This document shows, piece after piece, positions 15,299-23,616 of a DNA stretch of 38,004 bases; position 1 is the stretch's first letter; each line of letters begins with the position of its first letter. The notes under the pieces are model-generated. The model ran no database searches, had not been told where the DNA came from, and worked only from the letters and a program-made list of their open reading frames with translations. Origin of the DNA: Candidatus Latescibacterota bacterium (lineage in GTDB: Bacteria > Latescibacterota > UBA2968 > UBA8231). The position numbers and the translations under genes are program-made. Location: NCBI GenBank assembly GCA_020852055.1, contig JADZBP010000276.1, positions 1 through 38,004 of the forward strand, written 5' to 3'.

Positions 15299-18298
15299 TT
15301 AACCCTCGGAGATCTCCGGGTTGAGATTTTTCACACGGGCCAGGTACGTGGTGCGCGGAGAGGTGTTCAGGTCGGTAAGGATGCCGTAGTTGAGTGGGTT
15401 GGCCTTCAACTTGGCCACCTGGCTCTGGGCGTCCTTGAGGTTGCCGAAGACAATGGCGTCGGTGGGGCATACCTGCTGGCAGGCCGTGAGGATCTCGCCG
15501 TCGGCGATGGGCCGGTCGTCCTTCTTGGACTCGATGCGAGCGGCGTTGATCCGCTGCACACAGTAGGTGCACTTTTCCATCACCCCGCGCGAACGCACCG
15601 TGACGTCGGGATTGCGCTGCAGTTCGAGGCTGGGGATATCGCGGTCCACGTACTGGAAGAAGTTGAATCGGCGCACCTTGTACGGGCAGTTGTTGTTGCA
15701 GTAACGCGTGCCCACGCAGCGGTTGTACACCATCTCGTTGAGGCCTTCCTCGTCGTGCACCGTGGCGCCCACCGGGCAGACCACCTCGCAGGGAGCGTTT
15801 TCGCAGTGCATACACGGGACCGGCTGATGGTAGATTTCCGGGTTGTGTACGTCGTCTTTGAAGTAACGGTCGATGCGGATCCAGTGCATCTCGCGACCGT
15901 TGAGCACCTGTTCCTTGCCCACCACGGGGATGTTGTTTTCGGCCTGGCAGGCCACCATACAGGCGTTGCAGCCGGTGCAGGCGCTTAGATCGATGACCAT
16001 CCCCCAGGCGTTGGGAACCACCGCGTCGTGCTCAGTCCGCGGGTAGAGGGTAAGGTCCTTGGCTGGATCCTCGGCCTCCTCGGCGGCAAAGTGGGGATGC
16101 TGGGTGTACTCCTCCAGCGAGGCCGAACGCACCAGGTGCCGGCCCTCCATACTGTTATGCTCCTGCACACAGGCCAGGGGGTAGGTGCTGAAGGTCTTGT
16201 TGACCTTGATGCCCGAGGCTTGCCACAGGGCGGCGCTGGTGCGGAGGGGATAGACGTTGAAGCCAACTCCGTTGCCCACCCGTCCGGCCTGAGTGCGGCC
16301 GTACCCGAGGTGCAGGGTGAGGGTTTCCTCGGCCTGTCCCGGCAGGATCCACACCGGCACCTGCTGCCGCCGGCCCTGAACCTCGATATCGACCAGCTGT
16401 TGGTTCTCGAGCCCGAGGCGGGAAGCAGTAGCTGGGCTGACCAGCGCGGCATTATCCCACATCAGACGGGTGAGAGGGCGCGGAATCTCCTGCAGCCAGC
16501 CGTTGTTGGCGTACCGCCCGTCTCCGAGGTTGGGGTCGAGGCGCAGGGCCAGCTCGAGGCCCTGCCCTTCAGGGGCCCGCGCCGCCGCCGGAATGGCCAG
16601 GGGTTTCAGCGGCGAAACCTGGAGGGGCTGGAAGCCGGTCCCGGCCAACATGCCGTCGTGTAAGGACACCTTCCAGTAGGTCTCGAAGTCAGGGTCGGTG
16701 GCCTGCAGGCTCCAGTACTCGCGCAGCACATCGTAGATCGACCGGCCGCCCTGGCCGATGAGGGCGGCGAGCACCTCGTTGGCCGACTTGGTGTTGTAGA
16801 GCGGCTCGATCAGGGGTTGGACGATGGAGGCGGTACCGTCGAAGCTACGGGCATCACCCCACGCTTCGAGGAAGTGCGACTCACCCACGTGCCAGTGACA
16901 GAGCTGGGAGGTCTCGTCGTCGTATAATCCCAGATGAACACTGAGGGGAACCTGCCGCAACCCCTGGCCGAAGTTGAGGTCGGCCGGGGCGGTGTACACC
17001 GGATTGCCGCCCAGGATCAGCAGCACCTCGACCTGGCCGGCAGCCATCGCCGCCGCCAATTCGGTCAACGACTGGTGCTGATCGCCGTATTTGACGGCCA
17101 GCGGGGAGGTGTGGAAGACAGTGGTGCCGACATTGCCCAGGGCCACGTTGAGGGCGTGGGCGAGGGCGTGGACTGCTGGGGGCTGGTGATCGCCCACGAG
17201 AACGGCGCTCCGGCTGCCGGCGCGCCGCAGATCGGCGACCAGAGCCTCGAGCCACGAGGCTTCGAACTCGGGGGCGGCCCCCTCGGCCTGGACCTCGACG
17301 CCCAACTGCCGCGCCAGAGCGAAGGCGAGGGCCTCGATCTGGGAGGGACGCAGAGGGAAGCGGTGGTCTGCCAGGCTCCCGGTGGCCGTGGGGGTGCTCT
17401 CGGCGACATACAGGCGGTTCATCTCGGGCTGACCGTCCCGCACCCGGCGGCCGGCAGCTAGCTGTTTGGCGTACCGCACTCCGGCCGGACCGCTGTTGAG
17501 GAAGTCCGCATCCAGGGAGAGGATGACCTGGGCCTGGCTCAGATCGCAGTAGGTGTTCAAGGGCTCGCCAAAGGCCAATTCCGCCCCGCGATGGGCTTGG
17601 TCCCTGTTTCCCGGTTCGTACTGGTGCCAGACCGCCTGGGGGAACTCGGTCAACAGGGTGTCGATCTGGTCGCCCAGCAGCGGGGAGGTGACCGTTTCGG
17701 TCAACAGGTGCAGACCCGCACCGCCCTTGCCTCGCTGAGCGTCGAGGGCCTGGGTCAGCTGCTGCACCAGGGTGTCCCAGGTGCTGGGCCGGCCCGCATT
17801 GGTGACCGATTGGGCCCGGTCCGGATCGTACAGATTGAGGATTGCGGCCTGGGTGACAGCGTCGGTGGCGCCCAGGCTGGCAGGATGCTTGGGATTGCCC
17901 TCGATCTTGGTGGGCCGGCCCATGTGGCTTTCGACCAGGATCCCAGTGGCGACGCCGCCCACGGTGGATACCGTGGCATAAAAAAGCGGTTTGCCCGGGA
18001 TCATATTCTCCGGGGCGCGCACATAGGGCACGATCTTTTCCGGTGGCTGCACGGTACACGCGGAGAGACCGCCGAAAGCCAGGGAAGCGCCCATCAGCTT
18101 GAGGAAATTGCGCCGGTTGACCGGGTCAAATAGCTCCGAAGCCTGGGCGGGGAACTCGCGCTCCACCATCTCCCGGAAAGCCGGAGTGCCGGCCAGTTCG
18201 TCGAGGCTGCGCCAGTATTCGGGACCGGTGGACTGCTCCAGGCGAAGGGACTTATCACCCAGGCCCAGGCTCTTGCGGCTGAACTCTTCTTCTATCAT
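15299..18298 (-). CDS. actB: Alternative complex III subunit B, molybdopterin-like and Fe-S fusion
   Basis: A 999-aa fusion. The N-terminal part has the ActB signature GPEYWRSLDELAG and a twin-arginine motif RRNFLK (R62, R63) followed by a hydrophobic stretch ending in a cysteine. The long middle part resembles molybdopterin oxidoreductases, which in ACIII carries no molybdenum. The C-terminal part has four cysteine clusters for Fe-S centres, starting with C774, C777, C780 and C784, then CMHCENAPC, CVGTRYC and KCTYC groups. It moves electrons from ActC toward the heme subunits. The ATG at 18298 overlaps the actA stop in ATGA. An upstream in-frame TTG at 18316 is less likely. Confidence 0.96.
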   Translation of the reverse strand: MIEEEFSRKSLGLGDKSLRLEQSTGPEYWRSLDELAGTPAFREMVEREFPAQASELFDPVNRRNFLKLMGASLAFGGLSACTVQPPEKIVPYVRAPENMIPGKPLFYATVSTVGGVATGILVESHMGRPTKIEGNPKHPASLGATDAVTQAAILNLYDPDRAQSVTNAGRPSTWDTLVQQLTQALDAQRGKGGAGLHLLTETVTSPLLGDQIDTLLTEFPQAVWHQYEPGNRDQAHRGAELAFGEPLNTYCDLSQAQVILSLDADFLNSGPAGVRYAKQLAAGRRVRDGQPEMNRLYVAESTPTATGSLADHRFPLRPSQIEALAFALARQLGVEVQAEGAAPEFEASWLEALVADLRRAGSRSAVLVGDHQPPAVHALAHALNVALGNVGTTVFHTSPLAVKYGDQHQSLTELAAAMAAGQVEVLLILGGNPVYTAPADLNFGQGLRQVPLSVHLGLYDDETSQLCHWHVGESHFLEAWGDARSFDGTASIVQPLIEPLYNTKSANEVLAALIGQGGRSIYDVLREYWSLQATDPDFETYWKVSLHDGMLAGTGFQPLQVSPLKPLAIPAAARAPEGQGLELALRLDPNLGDGRYANNGWLQEIPRPLTRLMWDNAALVSPATASRLGLENQQLVDIEVQGRRQQVPVWILPGQAEETLTLHLGYGRTQAGRVGNGVGFNVYPLRTSAALWQASGIKVNKTFSTYPLACVQEHNSMEGRHLVRSASLEEYTQHPHFAAEEAEDPAKDLTLYPRTEHDAVVPNAWGMVIDLSACTGCNACMVACQAENNIPVVGKEQVLNGREMHWIRIDRYFKDDVHNPEIYHQPVPCMHCENAPCEVVCPVGATVHDEEGLNEMVYNRCVGTRYCNNNCPYKVRRFNFFQYVDRDIPSLELQRNPDVTVRSRGVMEKCTYCVQRINAARIESKKDDRPIADGEILTACQQVCPTDAIVFGNLKDAQSQVAKLKANPLNYGILTDLNTSPRTTYLARVKNLNPEISEG

Positions 18299-18951
18299 CG
18301 GTGGCAGATCGAGCAATTGGTGAGTTGGCTGGTCTGGACATGGTACTCGGCCACGAGTTGTCTGCCCAGAGCCTCCTGGTTGGCAGGGGGGGTATACGTC
18401 ATATTGAACACCTGGTCACGGGGCCGGAGGAATTGTTCCGGAGCCCGGTGGCACGCCAGGCACCATTCCATATTGAGAGTATTGACCTTCCACATCAGCG
18501 GCATCTGATCCACCTGACCATGGCAGGTCTGGCAGCCAACGCCTTTGTTGACATGGATGCTGTGATTGAAGTAGACGAAGTCGGGCAGATCGTGGACCCG
18601 GTTCCACTGCAGCGAGGTGTTGGTGCGGAGACTGGCGCGTACTGGTTCGAGGATCGGGGCATCGGTCCAGACCTGGGAGTGGCAGGTCATACAGGTCTCG
18701 GTAGGGGGGATGCCCGCGAAAGCCGTGGTCTCGACGGTCGAGTGGCAGTACCGGCAATCCAGACCCATGCCGGTGACGTGGTGCTTGTGGCTGAAGGCAA
18801 CAGGCTGGTCTTTAGGGATGTTGACGTGATTCACGTAGTAGATGCGGTTGATATTGAGCAGGATACCCAAGAGCACGGCGATGCCAATTAGGGCAGAGAT
18901 GATAAGTACCTTGGTGGTGCTGTTGGCACTGCGGGGGAAAATCTGCGCCAT
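18295..18951 (-). CDS. actA: Alternative complex III subunit A, pentaheme cytochrome c
   Basis: A 218-aa protein with one N-terminal helix (about 14-33) that acts as signal anchor, then five CXXCH heme sites at residues 66-70, 87-91, 140-144, 164-168 and 213-217. The fifth lies one residue from the C-terminus. Extra His residues (for example in FSHKHH and FNHSIHV) can serve as second axial ligands, giving bis-His hemes. It is the first gene of the operon, with a likely promoter about 55 bases upstream; only a weak purine-rich Shine-Dalgarno sequence is seen. Confidence 0.95.
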   Translation of the reverse strand: MAQIFPRSANSTTKVLIISALIGIAVLLGILLNINRIYYVNHVNIPKDQPVAFSHKHHVTGMGLDCRYCHSTVETTAFAGIPPTETCMTCHSQVWTDAPILEPVRASLRTNTSLQWNRVHDLPDFVYFNHSIHVNKGVGCQTCHGQVDQMPLMWKVNTLNMEWCLACHRAPEQFLRPRDQVFNMTYTPPANQEALGRQLVAEYHVQTSQLTNCSICHR

Positions 18952-19006
18952 ATTTTTCTTCTAGAGAGTTGGGTTCCCTGGGGGGCAGGCGGCAAAAGAA
19001 AGACCA

Positions 19007-19035
19007 AAAATACGAATGTAGGGTATGCAAGTCAA
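19007..19035 (-). promoter_or_regulatory. Likely sigma-70-type promoter of the act-cta operon
   Basis: On the minus strand TTGACT (19035-19030) and TATTTT (19012-19007) are separated by exactly 17 bases. Transcription would start near 19000, giving a leader of about 50 bases before actA. It is the only good match I found upstream of the operon. Confidence 0.6.
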
Positions 19036-19067
19036 TGTGCCGGCGTTTTTTTTATTCCAGACCCAGC

Positions 19068-19096
19068 TTGACGGGTATGGAGAGGTACTATATCCT
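19068..19096 (+). promoter_or_regulatory. Likely promoter of tRNA-Arg
   Basis: TTGACG (19068-19073) and TATCCT (19091-19096) with a 17-base spacer, 54 bases before the tRNA. A nearby TATAAA at 19096 could serve with a longer spacer. Confidence 0.5.
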
Positions 19097-19150
19097 ATAA
19101 AAGATATGTCTCAGTAGCACTCTCCGGCGCGGTACCATCGCTCAGGGGAT

Positions 19151-19225
19151 GCCCTCGTAGCTCAGTCTGGATAGAGCAACAGATTCCTAATCTGTGGGTC
19201 GCGCGTTCGAGTCGCGCCGAGGGCA
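19151..19225 (+). tRNA. tRNA-Arg (anticodon CCU)
   Basis: A full cloverleaf: acceptor GCCCTCG pairs with CGAGGGC, D-arm GCTC/GAGC, anticodon stem ACAGA/TCTGT with loop TTCCTAA (anticodon CCT), and T-arm GCGCG-TTCGAGT-CGCGC. The sequence continues ACCG, so the terminal CCA is not encoded in full. Confidence 0.95.
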
Positions 19226-19272
19226 CCGTATCTGCCCGGCCCATCACCTACAGCGCGGCCGGGTAAACAAGA

Positions 19273-19309
19273 CCGTCGCCCCTGGCCCCCAGGGCCGGCG
19301 GCTTTTTTT
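19273..19309 (+). terminator. Terminator-like hairpin between tRNA-Arg and cysS
   Basis: CCGTCGCCCCTGG pairs with CCAGGGCCGGCGG (one mismatch and one G-T pair), followed by seven T at 19303-19309. It ends 19 bases before the cysS start, so it can end the tRNA transcript or act as an attenuator for cysS. Confidence 0.7.
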
Positions 19310-19328
19310 GTGTGGGGAGAGAAGCCCA

Positions 19329-20741
19329 ATGTTGCGGTTCTACAATACTGCCTCCAGGGAAAAAGAGGACTTCGTGCCGCTTGAGTCAGGTCGGGTGCGG
19401 ATGTACAGCTGCGGGCCGACGGTGCACGACTACGCTCATATCGGCAATTTCCGGGCGTTCCTGCTCGCCGACCTCATCAAGCGCTACCTGCGTTTCAGCG
19501 GCTTCGAGGTCGTACATGTGATGAATATCACCGATATCGACGACAAGATCCTGCGGCGGATCAACGCCGCCGGGCAAGGGTTGGGCGAGTTCACCGAGCA
19601 GTACGCCGAGGTTTTTTTCCAGGACCTGCGCCTGCTCAACATCATTCCCGCTGATGAATACCCCCGCGCCACCGCCCATATCCCGGAGATGGTGGACTTG
19701 ATCTCCCGCCTGATGGAGCGGGGCCTGGCCTACGAGCGGGATGGTTCGGTGTATTACTCGATCGCCGGTTTCCCCGCCTACGGGCAATTCGCCCGGCTCG
19801 ATCCGGCGGGCATGAAAGACGGGATCAGCGTCGATCGCGACGAGTACGGCAAAGAGGATGTGCGCGATTTCGCCCTGTGGAAGGCCTGGGTCGAGAGCGA
19901 CGGGCAGGTCGGGTGGGAGGCTCCTTTCGGCAAGGGGCGACCGGGCTGGCACCTCGAGTGCTCGTGTATGTCGATGAAGTACCTCGGAGAGAGCTTCGAC
20001 ATCCACACCGGCGGCGTCGATCTGATCTTTCCCCATCACCAGAACGAGATTGCCCAGAGCGAAGGGGCCACCGGAAAGCCCTTCGTTCGTTACTGGGTGC
20101 ATAACGAGTTCGTCAACATCAACGCCGAGAAGATGTCGAAGAGCCAGGGCAACTTTTACCGGCTCAAGGATATCGGCAAAAGCGCCGAGGATATCAGGGC
20201 GTATCGCTACCTCGTGGTCACCTCCCACCATCGCACCGTGCTGAACTTCACCCTCGAGACCCTCGAGAGCAGCAAGGCCGCCCTCCGCCGCCTGACCCAG
20301 CTGCGCGACCGGCTGTGGCAGGCCAGCGGGGATGGCGAAGCCGGGGAATGGCAGGATATGGCCGATGCCACCTTGGCTGAGTTCCGCATGCACATGGACG
20401 ATGACCTCAATACCCCGCGGGCGATCGCGGCCGTTTTCGGGTTGGTCAATCAGGCCGAAAAGGCGCTGAACCAGGGCCGGATGAGCAGTGGCGGCGCCGG
20501 AACGGTGCTTGGATTCCTCGAAAAGGTGGATCAGGTCCTGGGGGTTTTCTACGAGGTGGCGAGTGCTGAACCGGCCCGGCCGGCCGGGCTGACCCCCGAG
20601 CTGGAGCGTTTGCTGCAGGAACGGCAACGGGCTCGCCTGGCCAAGGAATGGGGGCGTTCGGATGAATTGAGGGACCAGTTGGCGGCGGCCGGCGTGGTGG
20701 TAAAGGATACCAGGGATGGATATGAGTGGACCTGGGCCTGA
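19329..20741 (+). CDS. cysS: Cysteinyl-tRNA synthetase
   Basis: A 470-aa class I synthetase that charges tRNA-Cys. The catalytic motifs are HIGN at 37-40 and KMSKS at 268-272. Zinc ligands include C28 in YSCGPTV and the cysteine in WHLECSCMS. The C-terminal helical part carries the usual DALIA-type region. The ATG at 19329 matches the family's N-terminus (MLRFYNT); longer frames run back through the terminator and tRNA and were rejected. The next gene starts inside the last nine codons, so the two are probably co-translated. Confidence 0.97.
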   Translation: MLRFYNTASREKEDFVPLESGRVRMYSCGPTVHDYAHIGNFRAFLLADLIKRYLRFSGFEVVHVMNITDIDDKILRRINAAGQGLGEFTEQYAEVFFQDLRLLNIIPADEYPRATAHIPEMVDLISRLMERGLAYERDGSVYYSIAGFPAYGQFARLDPAGMKDGISVDRDEYGKEDVRDFALWKAWVESDGQVGWEAPFGKGRPGWHLECSCMSMKYLGESFDIHTGGVDLIFPHHQNEIAQSEGATGKPFVRYWVHNEFVNINAEKMSKSQGNFYRLKDIGKSAEDIRAYRYLVVTSHHRTVLNFTLETLESSKAALRRLTQLRDRLWQASGDGEAGEWQDMADATLAEFRMHMDDDLNTPRAIAAVFGLVNQAEKALNQGRMSSGGAGTVLGFLEKVDQVLGVFYEVASAEPARPAGLTPELERLLQERQRARLAKEWGRSDELRDQLAAAGVVVKDTRDGYEWTWA

Positions 20742-22185
20742 GGGTGCGGACTCCTTGCGGAGGCAGCTTCAGGCCTGCCTGACCGCTCTCGACACCCTAT
20801 CGCCGGCCTGCGGGGTGGCTGAGAGCCTGGTCGGCAAGGCCCTGCGCGGCCTGGTGGTCGAGCAACTCCTGCTGAGCGGGGGCGACCCTCCCCCCGGCAC
20901 TGGGTCGCGGGCCCGGCGAGCCTGGCAGAGACTGCAGCTCGTAGCGCTGGGCGCGGAAAGGGCAGGGGAGGGCGCCGAGTTGGGGTCGCTGCTGGTGGAC
21001 GCCTTCCTTGCCGACCCTCATCCCTTTCTGGAACAGGCCCAGCACCGGCCCTTCGGCCAAATCCATCCGGACCTGGTGGCGCTGGCCCGGCACGACCTGG
21101 GCCAACTGCAGATCGCGGCGGAAACCGGTCAAGCGGCCGTGGCTGCTGCTGCGGGTGTCCAATCAGCCTCGGTCATCGGTCCGGCGCCCAGGGGAGGTGG
21201 CAGGGCGCGCCAATGGCCGTGGCAGGAGGCGGCCAAATGCCGTCGACAACTCAAGGAAGATTTCGCGGCGGCGGCGGACTGGGCGGCCCTGGCCGAGACG
21301 GTGGCTGACCACCTGTGCGCGTACGGTGGGGGGGTGTTCTTCGGCTGCCCGGCCTTCCGGTTCCAGGGAAGGGCGGGGCGGGCTCGCCTGGAGCCCATTG
21401 CCGATTTTGCCGGTTTCCCGCTCGACTGGCTCCAGGGCAACGAGGACCGGGTGATGGTGGTGCGCCAGAACACCCTCAACCTGCTGGCCGGTCACCGCGC
21501 TCACCACGTGCTGATCTGGGGCCCGAGGGGATGCGGGAAGTCCTCGCTGATTCGCGGGCTGATTAGCCAGTATTACGATCAAGGTCTGAGGGGGATCGAG
21601 ATCCATCCCCGCCACTACGGGCAACTCGACGAGCTCTACGAGCTGGTGCGCGGGCGTCCGGAAACCTTTGTCGGGGTGCTGGACAACATTGCCCTGAGCC
21701 GCCACGACGCGGACTTCCGGCTGCTGGCCAGTGCGCTGGATGGCCACCTCACCCAGGTGCCCCGCAACCTCGTCTTCTACGCCACCTCCAATTTCAAGGA
21801 TCTCATCGACCGCGAGGGGGAACGCCCCGAAGGGCTGGGCCGTTTGCAGTTGGACGAGGAGTTCGCCAACCTGGTCAACCAGGGCGTGCGACCCGCCGCC
21901 TACGATCCCCAGCAGGCCGAACGCCTCGACGAACAGCGGGCGCTCGACGACCGCTTCGCCCTCAAGGTGTTTATGGACCTGCCCCGCAAGGGCGAATACG
22001 AGGCGCTGGTGCTGGCCTACGCCCGGCGGGCAGGCCTCGATACCCCGGATGCCGATCTGCTGGCTGCCTTCAACGTGTGGCGCATGCGCCACAACCACGA
22101 CCTGGTCGGCGGGCGCACGGCCCGGGATTTCATCATCGCCATCGCCCCTCATGCCGAGAGTCAGCCAGGTCCTCCCACCTCCTAA
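20716..22185 (+). CDS. AAA+ ATPase of the DUF815 type
   Basis: A 489-aa protein. The N-terminal 170 residues are Leu/Ala-rich, likely helical, and poorly recognisable. The C-terminal half matches the DUF815 group of AAA+ ATPases: a Walker A motif GPRGCGKS at 269-276, a Walker B-like FVGVLDNI segment, a sensor-1-like LVFYATSN segment, and a sensor-2 region GGRTARDFI near the end. The substrate of this family is unknown. The start overlaps cysS by 26 bases; ATG at 20722 is an alternative. A coiled-coil gene follows, and the pair may act together. Confidence 0.88.
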   Translation: MDMSGPGPEGADSLRRQLQACLTALDTLSPACGVAESLVGKALRGLVVEQLLLSGGDPPPGTGSRARRAWQRLQLVALGAERAGEGAELGSLLVDAFLADPHPFLEQAQHRPFGQIHPDLVALARHDLGQLQIAAETGQAAVAAAAGVQSASVIGPAPRGGGRARQWPWQEAAKCRRQLKEDFAAAADWAALAETVADHLCAYGGGVFFGCPAFRFQGRAGRARLEPIADFAGFPLDWLQGNEDRVMVVRQNTLNLLAGHRAHHVLIWGPRGCGKSSLIRGLISQYYDQGLRGIEIHPRHYGQLDELYELVRGRPETFVGVLDNIALSRHDADFRLLASALDGHLTQVPRNLVFYATSNFKDLIDREGERPEGLGRLQLDEEFANLVNQGVRPAAYDPQQAERLDEQRALDDRFALKVFMDLPRKGEYEALVLAYARRAGLDTPDADLLAAFNVWRMRHNHDLVGGRTARDFIIAIAPHAESQPGPPTS

Positions 22186-22240
22186 ATGAGGGAGCCGGCC
22201 CATCCTCGACCCTGGTAACTTCGCCCAGTTCTGCCGCCAG

Positions 22241-23278
22241 GTGGAATCGCAATCCCCCCGGGCCCTGCGCCGGTACCTCGACTACGGCAAACGGGCCAAG
22301 CAGGGGGTTGGCCTGGGCGAGTTGCGCCAGTGGCTGGGCCGCATCCTGCACGACGAGGACGAGGTCTACACCCCGCAGGATCAGGCACTGGCTTTCGAGA
22401 TCAGCGCTGGGGAACGGATCGCTGACGGGATGGTGGAACTCCAGCGGGTGATCCCCGACCTGGTGCTCTTCACCGGCACTATCGACAAGGTCTTCCTGTA
22501 CCGGCAGATCCTCTCGCCGGCCGGCGGCCTCGAACGTCAGGCGGCCTTTGCCAAAATCCTGCAGGCCCGGTATCCGAAGAGCTGGGCCTGGATCGCCGAA
22601 CGGGCCGCGGCGCGGGGATGGGCTACCGAACCCGACAGCCGCGATTTCCTGCTCGAGCAGTTCCTCGAGCAGCTCGAAGGGATCTCGCCCTTGTCCCGCG
22701 AAGGCCTGGGCCAGGATCGGTTGGTTGGATTCCTGCAGCAGGAGCTGCGCGACAAAGAGGCGGCGCTGCGGCGCCTGCAGGGGGACCTCGAATATGCCGA
22801 GGACCGCGCCCGGCGGGCCCACCAGAGCCTGCGCCAGGCCGAGGAGGAGGGCCGGAAGCTGCACCAGCAGCTCCGGGAGGCCCGCGAGAATGGCGAGAAA
22901 CTGCGCCAGGAGCGGAGCCGGCGGATCCAGCTGGACCGCCAGGCCGCGGAGGCCGGGGACGAGGCGGAGCGGCTGCGCGCCGAGTGCGCCAAACTCGATG
23001 CCCGGCTGCGCCAGATGGCACAGCGTCTGGTGGAGGCCGAGCGGCGGCAGGGACCAGCGACCCTGAAGCTGGAAGTGCCGCAGTTGCGCCAGCTCGAGGC
23101 GCGGCAGTTGCTGGGCCTCGAGGGGAACCCCGGCGAGGAGGATCTCAGCCAGGCCCGCCGGCGTTTTGCGGCTGCCCTGCATTCTGACCGGGTCGGAGCC
23201 CTGCCGGCCTGGGTTGGCCAACTCTTCGACCAGGTCTTGAGCGCGGTCAACGAGGCCTGCGACCGGCTGAAACGGTAA
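22241..23278 (+). CDS. Coiled-coil protein with degenerate J-like C-terminus, start uncertain
   Basis: From the GTG at 22241 the protein has 345 aa. It has a helical N-terminal part, a long charged coiled coil (about 163-270, Glu/Arg/Gln-rich), and a C-terminal segment (about 288-345) resembling a J domain: helix, then HSD at 314-316, then FDQVLSAVNEACDRLKR like the final J helix. True J domains have HPD, so stimulation of Hsp70 would be doubtful. Codons from 22190 to 22240 are open and protein-like, and GAGGGAG at 22188-22194 has ideal spacing to ATC at 22202, while the GTG has no Shine-Dalgarno sequence. The real start may therefore be upstream. It follows the AAA+ gene; the full family is not recognised. 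Confidence 0.8.
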   Translation: MESQSPRALRRYLDYGKRAKQGVGLGELRQWLGRILHDEDEVYTPQDQALAFEISAGERIADGMVELQRVIPDLVLFTGTIDKVFLYRQILSPAGGLERQAAFAKILQARYPKSWAWIAERAAARGWATEPDSRDFLLEQFLEQLEGISPLSREGLGQDRLVGFLQQELRDKEAALRRLQGDLEYAEDRARRAHQSLRQAEEEGRKLHQQLREARENGEKLRQERSRRIQLDRQAAEAGDEAERLRAECAKLDARLRQMAQRLVEAERRQGPATLKLEVPQLRQLEARQLLGLEGNPGEEDLSQARRRFAAALHSDRVGALPAWVGQLFDQVLSAVNEACDRLKR

Positions 23279-23315
23279 AAAAAACAGGCCGGTTTCCCCA
23301 GGGGGAACCGGCCTG
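23277..23315 (-). terminator. Intrinsic terminator of the MerR-like gene
   Basis: A strong 15-bp inverted repeat (CAGGCCGGTTTCCCC with GGGGGAACCGGCCTG, one G-T pair). On the minus strand it is followed by eight T (the A-run 23277-23284). It lies 23 bases after the regulator's stop, and its A-run overlaps the stop codon of the + strand gene. Confidence 0.85.
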
Positions 23316-23337
23316 CGACAGTTCTGGTGGTGAGACT

Positions 23338-23592
23338 TCAGGCGGCGCGACCCATCATCTGGTCGAGCCTGCGAGCGATCTGGGCCAGCGACAACCCCTC
23401 GGTAACCCTCATTTCGTGGATCAGGTGTTTCAGCAGGATCACCTCTGCCATGTCGTATAGATCCTTGTTGCCTTGGTAGTCGGCCACCTTCAACAGGCCT
23501 TTGGATTTGTACTGGCGCATCTGATGGATGGACTTGCCGAATAATCCGGCTGCCTCCTCAATGCCGATGAGTTTCGTCTTGCGCACTGCCAT
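23338..23592 (-). CDS. Small MerR-like helix-turn-helix protein
   Basis: An 84-aa protein with the winged-helix start of the MerR family: GIEEAAGLFGKSIHQMRQYKSKGLL (about residues 10-34) and then a DLYDMAEVILLKHLIHEMR helix. The end, SLAQIARRLDQMM, resembles the second MerR helix pair. There is no effector domain, so it is only a DNA-binding module, or a transcription factor lacking an effector part. The Shine-Dalgarno sequence AAGGAGG sits 8-14 bases before the ATG inside a hairpin loop. It is flanked by a terminator downstream and an AT-rich spacer upstream. Target genes are unknown. Confidence 0.88.
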   Translation of the reverse strand: MAVRKTKLIGIEEAAGLFGKSIHQMRQYKSKGLLKVADYQGNKDLYDMAEVILLKHLIHEMRVTEGLSLAQIARRLDQMMGRAA

Positions 23593-23594
23593 AG

Positions 23595-23616
23595 ATAAAG
23601 ACCTCCTTGTCTTTAT
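23595..23616 (-). promoter_or_regulatory. Inverted repeat with the ribosome binding site in its loop
   Basis: A perfect 8-bp inverted repeat ATAAAGAC/GTCTTTAT with the six loop bases being the Shine-Dalgarno core (AAGGAG on the minus strand), directly before the MerR-like gene. It may be an RNA structure that presents or hides the site, or a DNA operator for self-regulation. Confidence 0.6.

Noticed and set aside
19041..19052. T-run after CCGGCG as a + strand terminator
   Set aside because: No stable stem precedes it and no + strand gene lies upstream.
19194..19328. N-terminal extension of CysS
   Set aside because: It would be translated through the tRNA 3' half and a terminator hairpin; the family begins at the ATG at 19329.
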